Shown here: positions 26,946-33,738 of the stretch, piece after piece | Layout: every line of letters begins with the position of its first letter | Numbering within the stretch: the stretch's first letter is position 1 | From: Candidatus Aegiribacteria sp. MLS_C | GTDB lineage: Bacteria > Fermentibacterota > Fermentibacteria > Fermentibacterales > JCC-6 | Direction: 5' to 3' | Length of the DNA: 64,000 nt | NCBI GenBank assembly: GCA_002030045.1 | Contig: LQBI01000007.1 | Coordinates: 25,443-89,442, forward strand | Program-made: the position numbers and the translations under genes | Notes under the pieces: generated by a model | What the model was told of the DNA's origin: nothing | Seen by the model: the letters and a program-made list of their open reading frames with translations, nothing else | The model's database searches: none

Positions 26946-27070
26946 TGTCCCATTTTCGTGCCGGGCCTGGATAATGGGACATTATCAAATAATCTCAGCC
27001 TCAGATTGGGTTTCTGTCCGTAACTGGTTTTCGATGTCACTTTTTCCAGGCCCGGCACCAGAATGGGACA
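26946..27070 (+). repeat. Palindromic repeat element (copy 1), 25-bp inverted arms
   Basis: Arms at 26946-26970 and 27046-27070 are reverse complements at 23 of 25 positions (TGTCCCATTTTCGTGCCGGG on the left). Each end also carries a smaller palindrome, TGTCCCATT/AATGGGACA (26946-26954 with 26973-26981) and a degraded one at 27035/27062. The same modules recur at 36905-37020. It has no coding capacity and lies between the FTR-like gene and the leader RNA promoter. Confidence 0.7.
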
Positions 27071-27080
27071 TTTTTCAGGG

Positions 27081-27108
27081 TTGTCAATTTATTAGGTGGG
27101 CGTATATT
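27081..27108 (+). promoter_or_regulatory. Strong sigma-70-type promoter for the structured leader RNA
   Basis: TTGTCA (27081-27086), 16 bases, then TATATT (27103-27108). It predicts a transcript start near 27115, right at the first RNA hairpin. The -35 block TTGTCAATT is shared with the promoter at 40761. Confidence 0.65.
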
Positions 27109-27115
27109 CCTTGCC

Positions 27116-27330
27116 GAAGCTGCTGCTTCAAATCCAGCAACTCCAACGCCGATCCTCAGGTCGGCACAGACGAAAGGAGGTACAATGAGCAATTTGCGTA
27201 ACCGGCAGGGGTGTCGGGCTACCTAGCCTCCTTAGCTCTTCACACTACATCTTAGCAGGACGGCAGGGGTAACCGCGCAGCGCCTGAGTCGCGTTGTACC
27301 CAGGGTATGGGTGCCCCTGCCGGTTTCTTA
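27116..27330 (+). ncRNA. Candidate structured leader or small RNA with alternative pairings
   Basis: About 215 nt between a promoter and a terminator-like end. Readable stems: GAAGC/GCTTC at the 5' end; GCCGATC/GGTCGGC with CTCA loop (about 27150-27167); GGTA..CGCG with CGCG..TACC around 27269-27300. CCGGCAGGGG (27202-27211) and CGGCAGGGG (27261-27269) both pair with CCCCTGCCGG (27314-27323), which is followed by TTTCTTATT, so two exclusive folds exist. AAGGAGG (27174-27180) pairs perfectly with CCTCCTT (27227-27233). It does not show the hallmarks of tmRNA, SRP RNA or 6S RNA. It could be an attenuator for the gene at 27412 or an independent sRNA. Confidence 0.55.
27185..27226 (+). CDS. Possible 13-residue leader peptide in the structured RNA
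   Basis: AAAGGAGG is followed five bases later by ATG and a 13-codon frame, MSNLRNRQGCRAT, ending in TAG. It has three arginine codons (CGT, CGG, CGG) although AGG is the usual Arg codon in this genome. The stop is followed immediately by the anti-Shine-Dalgarno CCTCCTT, and the frame covers the first GGCAGGGG arm, so ribosome occupancy would change the fold. Translation is unproven. Confidence 0.35.
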   Translation: MSNLRNRQGCRAT

Positions 27331-27411
27331 TTAAAGGGTTGTATGAGTGTACATAAAGCCTGCATATCGCCCTTCTGACGGGCGGGGCTCGGTGGTCAGC
27401 ATGGAGGGTTT

Positions 27412-30354
27412 ATGGAAGAGATACTTTATCGCGAACTTCGGGATTTGGACATCGACGGGGTCACTCGAATGTGGCGGGAGAGCCTGGATGGCTGGCCGCC
27501 GGGATTCTTCGGCGGGTCCGGAATAACAGCAGAGACTGTGCGCAGGGAGGAGAGGAGTTCGAACAAGCTCTTCACAATCCTCGCGCTGTTCGGCGACAGG
27601 GTCGTGGGATACTGCCTGGTGAGCCCCTACGGCGGTGAGCCGGATGCCTCCTACGTGAACCTGGTAAACGTGGTGCCCGACATGCACGGAAGGGGCATAG
27701 GCAAGGCCCTTCTACTTGACGCTGTGGCTCGATCGTCCGAGCTGGGCCTTTACAGGATTGACCTGCATACCTGGCCGGCCAACATGAAGGCGGTCCCGCT
27801 CTACAAGAAGACCGGTTTCTTCTGGGTACCGGACACCAGCGTTTATATGCAGAACTACATGCCTTTTCTCCTGGGAATGAACGAGTTCAGGGATTTCCTG
27901 GAAGGTGAGGACTGGTACAGTTGCCTGCGCAGGGAGCTTACTGAGGAGCAGGATCGGCAGCGTACCGATTCCGGAAGGGATGTCTTCACCTACTGGTTCA
28001 GGATGGGCGACCGGGAGTTCCTGGCCGAGTTCGACAGGAGCGGCAGGATACTGTCCAGACTGGAGTACCCCGGTTTAAGGGCCTGCATCGAGGTGGACGA
28101 CGGAAGGGACTACTTCGTCGGCCGCCAGTACACCGTGGAAATATCGGGCCATGGTTTCGACACCGCTGGCGTGGAAGTGGAATACAGCCATTCCATACGC
28201 TGCAGCGGGATCCGTGACGGAAGGCTGAACATGGAGCCCCTTGCCGTCAGGGTCGAGAAGAGCCCCTACGAGATCGCTGACAGGCTCAGGGTGGAACTCC
28301 CGGACGGACTTCCCGCGCTGGGTCTGGGAGTATGCGGTTCCGAGGAGGTCAGGCTCGCATCTCCACCGTTCCTCTACCTGGCTCCGGGCAGCAGTGAAGT
28401 ATCCTTCGAACTCAGGAAGCTTTCAGGCAGGACCTCCGTCATCCTCAGCTGGTCGGTGGAGGGAAGGTCCGGGCAGCATGAGCTGGATCTGTCGGCCGAT
28501 ACCTACCAGAGCTTCACTCTACAGCTGCCGGAACTCTGTCGCGGAGTGCACCTGATGACCCTTCGTCTCGGGGAGTCCTCCCATTCGGAGACCGTGGTGC
28601 TGATAGTGGGTTCCCACACCGGTCCTCCCGAAACGGTTGACACCAGGGGCAGCGCCCTGGTCCTGGGAGGGGACATGGTTCTCTCCTTCAACAGGAAGGG
28701 TGGCAGAACCAGTGTCTGGGTACCCGGCGCAGGTGGAAAGCCCGAGAGACTGGGAAGCTTCTTCATCTGTGCCGGTCCACCGGTCTCGTGGAACTCCGAT
28801 CTTCCCCGGCAGACCTATGAGCTAGAACTCGGAGAGGGCCAGGTCACCGGAAGCGCCTCATGGCCCTCAAGACCGGGGATGACTCACTTCGTGAACGTGA
28901 GGCTTGACCGGGAGGGATTCATCGAGACCTGCTCGCGGGTTCACAACGGATCGACGGAGCCCAGGACGGCCATGTTCAGCGCCGACAGCGGCTGGGCAGA
29001 GTGCTTCGAGCCCAGGACGGACCTCCTTCCCATGCCCGACGGGCTGATGGCTGAGCAGAGAGTGTACAATCAGGTGCCCGACTGGGCCGAGGACCTTACA
29101 TCCTCCACTTCCGGACTGGCGGCCCCCTGGACTGGTGTCACCGGGGGGTGCGGTTCGGCCATGAATTACTTCCCCGGCTGGACGGAGCTGGAACACGACA
29201 TGCCCGGCACCGGGCAGGAGACCATCCCTCAGGGGGGATCCCTCGTTTCTCCGCCTTTCATGATACTGTTTTCGAAGGGCGGTGTGAAGCATCTCCTGGC
29301 CAGGGCCGGGAACCTCGGCTGGAAGACCGGCGGATGGGACCGCAGGATACCCTTCTTCCGGCACGATCTCGAGCCGGTCATGGGGTCGGGAGCCGAGTTC
29401 ACGCTGGGCCATCCGCTCCACGGCGGGAGGACCGGATCCCTGGAGATCGACGGTGAGAGGAAAGCCGGCGGCGAGGTAAGGACGGGCCACGGGCTGTCGG
29501 CGAAACTCGAGGGGAAGGGTCGCGTCAGGGTCGGACTCTCGCTGGCCGGAAGGTCCATGGAGTACCCCGTGTTCCTCGTTCAGAAGAATTCCTCGGTTGA
29601 TAGAGCCGGAGAACCCCCGGGCGAGCTGCTGCTGACGAATGACAGGGTCAGGGCGGTCATCGATCCCCGGGCCTGCGGACAGGTCCATTCGCTGGAGATG
29701 GACGGGACCGAGTACCTGTTCTCGTCGCATCCGGTACCCTCGGAGTTCTGCTGGGAGAAACCATGGTTCGGCGGTATCGTACCCAGGGTCTCCGGTACCA
29801 GGGGTCACCCATACCCGCTTCAGGATTCGGTTCCCTTGGTCGAGGAATACACCAGGGAACATGCCGGTCTGAGCGAAAGGGGGTGGAGGATGTCCTGGCG
29901 CATCGACAGGCGGCATTACGGCTCGCTGTCGCTCACCTGGACCGTCAGTCTGTTCCCCTCGGTGCCTCTGCTCAGGACACTGCTTGAACTGGATGCGACG
30001 GCGGGTGCCTTCCATCCAGGCGAGCTTGACTTCCGTGGATTCCTGGCCCCCGGCGGCAGCCGTGACGGTGCACTTCTGACCTGTGACAGTTTTCCCGCCC
30101 TTGTCCAGGGAAGGGACCATGCGGGAGCCTGGACGGACATGGGGAAGTGGGCCCGGGTGGCCAGGGGGAACGCTTTCGTAGAGGGATACTCCCTGGGAGA
30201 AGGCGTCTTCTTCTGTGAGGACTATGGCAGGCATGGATGCCACCTATCCGTGATCGGGACCCACGACAGACCCAGGAGGATGGAGATGCTCTGGCTGTTC
30301 GGTTCAGTGCGGGAGGATGACGATCTGGCCCGGATCGTCAGGGCCCACAGATAG
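27412..30354 (+). CDS. GNAT acetyltransferase fused to a large beta-rich domain
   Basis: A 980-residue cytoplasmic protein. Residues 1-160 are a GNAT fold with acetyl-CoA motif VVPDMHGRGIGKALLLDAV (HGRGIGKA at 92-99). The remaining 800 or so residues have no confident assignment; they contain Ig-like stretches (about 220-420) and a sandwich region (about 430-970) whose layout (GFIETCSRVHNGS; RAVIDPRACGQVHSLEMDG) recalls galactose-mutarotase or glycosidase-like folds. No signal peptide is present. TGGAGGG lies 5 bases before the ATG. The structured RNA is directly upstream and a 12-bp terminator directly downstream, so it is transcribed alone or with the leader. Confidence 0.7.
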   Translation: MEEILYRELRDLDIDGVTRMWRESLDGWPPGFFGGSGITAETVRREERSSNKLFTILALFGDRVVGYCLVSPYGGEPDASYVNLVNVVPDMHGRGIGKALLLDAVARSSELGLYRIDLHTWPANMKAVPLYKKTGFFWVPDTSVYMQNYMPFLLGMNEFRDFLEGEDWYSCLRRELTEEQDRQRTDSGRDVFTYWFRMGDREFLAEFDRSGRILSRLEYPGLRACIEVDDGRDYFVGRQYTVEISGHGFDTAGVEVEYSHSIRCSGIRDGRLNMEPLAVRVEKSPYEIADRLRVELPDGLPALGLGVCGSEEVRLASPPFLYLAPGSSEVSFELRKLSGRTSVILSWSVEGRSGQHELDLSADTYQSFTLQLPELCRGVHLMTLRLGESSHSETVVLIVGSHTGPPETVDTRGSALVLGGDMVLSFNRKGGRTSVWVPGAGGKPERLGSFFICAGPPVSWNSDLPRQTYELELGEGQVTGSASWPSRPGMTHFVNVRLDREGFIETCSRVHNGSTEPRTAMFSADSGWAECFEPRTDLLPMPDGLMAEQRVYNQVPDWAEDLTSSTSGLAAPWTGVTGGCGSAMNYFPGWTELEHDMPGTGQETIPQGGSLVSPPFMILFSKGGVKHLLARAGNLGWKTGGWDRRIPFFRHDLEPVMGSGAEFTLGHPLHGGRTGSLEIDGERKAGGEVRTGHGLSAKLEGKGRVRVGLSLAGRSMEYPVFLVQKNSSVDRAGEPPGELLLTNDRVRAVIDPRACGQVHSLEMDGTEYLFSSHPVPSEFCWEKPWFGGIVPRVSGTRGHPYPLQDSVPLVEEYTREHAGLSERGWRMSWRIDRRHYGSLSLTWTVSLFPSVPLLRTLLELDATAGAFHPGELDFRGFLAPGGSRDGALLTCDSFPALVQGRDHAGAWTDMGKWARVARGNAFVEGYSLGEGVFFCEDYGRHGCHLSVIGTHDRPRRMEMLWLFGSVREDDDLARIVRAHR

Positions 30355-30358
30355 AATG

Positions 30359-30391
30359 ACGGGACGCGGCATCAAAAAGGCTGTGTCCCGT
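30359..30391 (+). terminator. Intrinsic terminator after the GNAT fusion gene
   Basis: ACGGGACGCGGC (30359-30370) pairs over all 12 positions (two G-T) with GCTGTGTCCCGT (30380-30391) around a 9-base A-rich loop; a short T run follows. Its A-rich loop and position could also serve the convergent gene. Confidence 0.7.
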
Positions 30392-30467
30392 TTCAGCGGG
30401 TTTTCATGAGGGCATTCGAAGGCTATCGGGCATTCTCCCGACCTGAAGCCACTGATCCGGTAACGGA

Positions 30468-31427
30468 CTACGGACAGAACCTGCACGCTGCGAAGCTCCT
30501 GGAATCCTTGGCCTCCCTCCAGCCTGAGGCCCTCCGCCATGCTTCCTCTGAAGGTCTGTCCTCCCTCGGTCCGTCACCTGTCAGGAAAGGGCACGGAAGC
30601 AATGTGCCTCCAGCCGTGAGGAAAACGCAGCCGGCAAGGGGACATCCCCTGGGTTCACGGACGAGTACCGGCCGGCCTTCAGGTGAGAGCGTGTAAGGAG
30701 AGGATGGATGTCCAAGCGCCAGGTTCTCAACCCTGCCGATCGATTGACCCTCCGGATCGTATCGGCCGAAGACGACCTGTCTTCTCTTCCAGCCATTGAG
30801 TACAGCCAGTTCCTCGAATGCTTCTCCATCCCTCTCGGATGATTTCCACAGCGTAAGAACGACCTCCACCATGGCTGGGGAGCGCCTGCGGAGGGTGTCG
30901 ATGGCATCCATTACATCATCGAAGCTGTCTCTGTCCCTCAGCGGCTTCCATGACGCCTCCGTAGCCGCCGGGATCGACACTATCCATCTGTCGACTTTCA
31001 TCCCGGCGATCCCGCCTGTCAATCCCAGACCTATCGTGCTTATGGACGTCATCATGCACCGTTCCGCGGCTGCGGCCACCAGTTCCTGCAGCAGCGGGGA
31101 TGCCAGTGGATCTGAATGTCTTCCCGTGAAATGCACCGTAACAGGTTTCGAAGGAGCCGAATCCAGCCATTCCTCAAGGAGGGTGGGCGCCATTACCGCC
31201 GGTACCTCAGGCCTGACGCAGCCGGTACAATGCCCGGTACAGCCCTGGGTGGGTTCAACCATTATCCCCCTGGGCATGCCTTTCACTCTGCAACCTGTGG
31301 CGGTGATGAGGAGTTTGAGGGGCCAGATCGGTCCCCTCCTCTTCAGGACCGTCAGGGCGGTAGCGGCGGTTCTCAGCATCCTCTGCCTTTCCACGGGGGA
31401 CTTGGTTCGGGAATGTATTGATAACAT
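30468..31427 (-). CDS. Radical SAM protein
   Basis: A 319-residue radical SAM enzyme. The cluster motif CTGHCTGC (Cys63, 67, 70) sits in GIMVEPTQGCTGHCTGC, and the domain continues through a VTVHFTGRHSDPL strand. The C-terminus has extra cysteines (GCPLAGCVFLTAGG, LLPCPF, AACRFCP) like an auxiliary SPASM-type cluster domain. ATG 31427 was chosen (AGGGAAC upstream); ATG 31457 is possible but has no ribosome site. No peptide substrate or partner gene is visible nearby, so the reaction is unknown. Confidence 0.75.
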   Translation of the reverse strand: MLSIHSRTKSPVERQRMLRTAATALTVLKRRGPIWPLKLLITATGCRVKGMPRGIMVEPTQGCTGHCTGCVRPEVPAVMAPTLLEEWLDSAPSKPVTVHFTGRHSDPLASPLLQELVAAAAERCMMTSISTIGLGLTGGIAGMKVDRWIVSIPAATEASWKPLRDRDSFDDVMDAIDTLRRRSPAMVEVVLTLWKSSERDGEAFEELAVLNGWKRRQVVFGRYDPEGQSIGRVENLALGHPSSPYTLSPEGRPVLVREPRGCPLAGCVFLTAGGTLLPCPFLTGDGPREDRPSEEAWRRASGWREAKDSRSFAACRFCP

Positions 31428-31509
31428 GCCTCTGGTTCCCTGAACAGTAGCTTCCATTCGCTCAGGAAGGCTTATACGTTTCGCATCACTTGCATGGAGG
31501 GGAGTCGTT

Positions 31510-32060
31510 GTGGCTGGATGCAAGTGGATGATCCTCGCGCCTCTGTTCCTGGTTATCATCACCGCCTGCGGAGATGGCGGGGATGCCGAACTGTCGGCGT
31601 CCCCAGCTTCCGAGGATATCAGGATCCCCTTGATCGTGGATCCCATCGGTTTCGCCCTCCTCGGCGACGGCGGGATATGCGTCATCGATCCCTGGAGGGG
31701 CGGATTCCTCACCTGGAACGCCGACCATTCGTCCCAGGTCTCGGGGTTGAGTGCACAGACAACACCCCTGCTCTCTGCCGGGGACTTGACGATTCCGGGT
31801 TCGTCGCCGGACAGGCGGGTTACGTGAACGTCTACGGGGTCATCAGGGCGCATGTCCGAATGCTCAGGTACGATCTTCGGCGGGAACCTTCGCATGTCTG
31901 CATTGAGACAGGTGAAATCATCATACCAGATGGTTCAGAAGCCGCCCGCCTTCCCGTCCGGTTCCACCACCGGCAGTCCAGTCTCGCCTCGTTCCAGCTG
32001 GGTGCTGTCCTGCCATTGCCAAGGAAGACTACCCTGAGGAAGTTCCGTATCGTCCTGTAG
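31510..32060 (+). pseudogene. Decayed lipoprotein gene (propeller-like)
   Basis: A good ribosome site (GGAGGGGAG) precedes GTG 31510, giving a lipoprotein signal with lipobox VIITACG and then a region resembling a six-bladed propeller start (GFALLGDGGICVIDPW). The frame is lost near 31790; coding-like sequence resumes in another frame (DDSGFVAGQAGYVNVYGV) up to 32060, and a third frame also has short coding-like pieces. At least one frameshift is needed to join them. Confidence 0.5.
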
Positions 32061-32188
32061 TCGTCCTCCTCCGGGAAGGGTCTGCCCGGAGCTCCACTTC
32101 GACACCTCCGTTCACAGGGTCATCAGTATTATAATCCTGCAGGTCAGAGCTGCTGTTCCGGGACCTGTTCAACCGGGGGGATGCTTGC

Positions 32189-32602
32189 ATGAAGCTTTTG
32201 CCGGTCGCAACGACCGTTCTGGTGTCGATTCTCCTGATATCCTGCGGTAGAAGGATACTTCCGTCCCATGAGCTGGTCCTTGACAGGGTTGATTCCCTGG
32301 AAACCGGTTTCTCTGGAGGTGTGCTCAGTATCGGTATACAGAGCAGTTTCGGTATCGGTTCCTGTATCCTGGAGTTCTCCGGGGAGGTTGCAGCGGATTC
32401 GCTGAGGGTGAGCCTGGAGTACGGAGAAGGGCTTGGGTATTCCATGTGCGAATACCTGGATGTCGTCGCCGGCAGTGGGACGTGTGATGCCGATACCCTC
32501 TTCAACGGTTCGGTCAGACTGGAGGCAGGATCGATGACGCTGCCTCTTGAGGGACCGGTGGATTCGGTATCGGTGACCTGGATAGATTACTACCGGTCCT
32601 GA
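32189..32602 (+). CDS. Small lipoprotein of unknown function
   Basis: A 137-residue lipoprotein with lipobox LLISCG at residues 16-21 and an acidic, beta-rich mature part (LSIGIQSSFGIG, VSLEYGEGLGY). It appears intact although it sits between two decayed genes. A GGGGGG run lies about 8 bases upstream of the ATG. No family is recognised. Confidence 0.55.
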   Translation: MKLLPVATTVLVSILLISCGRRILPSHELVLDRVDSLETGFSGGVLSIGIQSSFGIGSCILEFSGEVAADSLRVSLEYGEGLGYSMCEYLDVVAGSGTCDADTLFNGSVRLEAGSMTLPLEGPVDSVSVTWIDYYRS

Positions 32603-32917
32603 GCCGTCCGGAGGACTGCCCGCCCCGCCGGGTTTGCCGGTTCCTGCCGGTCATCCTTTGAATACCCGCAGACGCATTCTGAAGAAGGGTCCGAAGAACT
32701 GCCGGAAAGGATCATCTGAATATACCGGTCTGCTTTCTCGTCGTGCCGAAGAGCTTCCCGGGTTCCATGGAGCTTTCTTGCAGCAGGCCGACAGGGTCTG
32801 AACGAACGTCGGGAACGTTGCTGGAGGGTCTTACCCTTGACAGCCCCTACCGTAGAGTCCTGCGGGCGTCGAGCCATTTCAGGTCATGGACTGATCATCG
32901 GGAGGGGAGAGTGACAA
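32603..32917 (+). other. Non-coding interval between the small lipoprotein and a pseudogene
   Basis: I find no gene, clear promoter or repeat here. Short GC-rich inverted segments near 32615-32660 (CCGCCGGG, TGCCGG) are not terminator-like enough to call. It lies inside a patch of decayed genes, so it may be an eroded gene with no remaining signal. Confidence 0.4.
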
Positions 32918-33530
32918 ATGAGGGTACTGATACCGTTTCCTGTCGTTCTTCTGGGTACCGCACCGGTGGTACCGGGTATTGATATCGATGACACTTTCGG
33001 ATCCCTGCTGCCGGAACAGGCTTTCTTCTCCCCGGACACGGGGGACGGGGGGCTCCTGGTCCCTCGACATGTCAATGATGGCCGACGGCACACTCATGAT
33101 GGCGGGTTACGGGTCCTCCGGAAGGAATGGCTGCGACATCTTGGTGGGAAGGATGGACGTGGAGGGTAAACTGCCGGGTTCCCGGACCTTCGGCGGCGAG
33201 AACGACGACATTTCCTTCTCAACGGTATCATCCATAGATGGTCCTGTGATAGCTTGAAGTACCGCGTCCACGCCTGCCGCGAGGAACGATCTGCTGATCA
33301 TGTGCTTGTCTCCCGAGGGGAACGAGATCTGGTCCCTGAATCACGGCGGACAGGGGAACGAAGCTGCCGAGAACATAACAGATGCCCCCGGTGGTGGTTT
33401 CTACGTGTCCGGCTATACTTCCATCAGGGGTTCGGGTGACACGGGCATCCTGGTACTCGGGGTTGAAGGGTCAGGACAGCTTCACTGAGAAGGCGGTGTA
33501 TGACCTGGCCGGCTCGAATAAGCACCGTCT
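32918..33530 (+). pseudogene. Decayed secreted propeller-repeat gene related to 23183
   Basis: Begins as an intact signal peptide (MRVLIPFPVVLLGTAP) then IDIDDTFGSLLP. The frame breaks in G-rich runs near 33047-33058, after which a shifted frame gives typical repeat units (MMADGTLMMAGYGSSG, DILVGRMDVEG, RTFGGENDD). That frame hits TGA at 33256-33258, exactly where the repeat family has glycine (VIA-G-ST), then continues (DLLIMCLSPEGNEIW, GGGFYVSGYTS) and shifts again near 33470. At least two frameshifts and one nonsense codon indicate decay. The interval from 33531 to the next gene has no supported feature. Confidence 0.65.
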
Positions 33531-33738
33531 TCGGCCGGATTCATCTATTGAGAGGTCGAAGAGCGTCGGTATCGGGCCAGTTTATTCCGCATGTCCCCGC
33601 CGGGTCATGGAATGCTGCATCATTTGCGACAACAACGGGTCCGGGTATGGTACGCCGTATCACATCGACCTGATTGACAGCGCGGACGGGGTTTGAATAT
33701 TCTCACAGTTCCGATACCGATCACCGCGAAGGGGTCCC

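Noticed and set aside
27116-27330. tmRNA, SRP RNA, 6S RNA or a c-di-GMP riboswitch
   Set aside because: The expected tag ORF, GGUCAGG-type loop, long central bubble or GEMM core motifs were not found.
30406-30696. A plus-strand ORF after the GNAT gene
   Set aside because: Antisense to the cysteine-rich end of the radical SAM gene, with low-complexity translation.
18309-33530. A changed genetic code (TGA as Gly or Trp)
   Set aside because: Most intact genes in the window end in TGA at sensible positions, often as ATGA or GTGA overlaps, and Trp and Gly use normal codons; the odd TGAs occur in genes with other signs of decay nearby.
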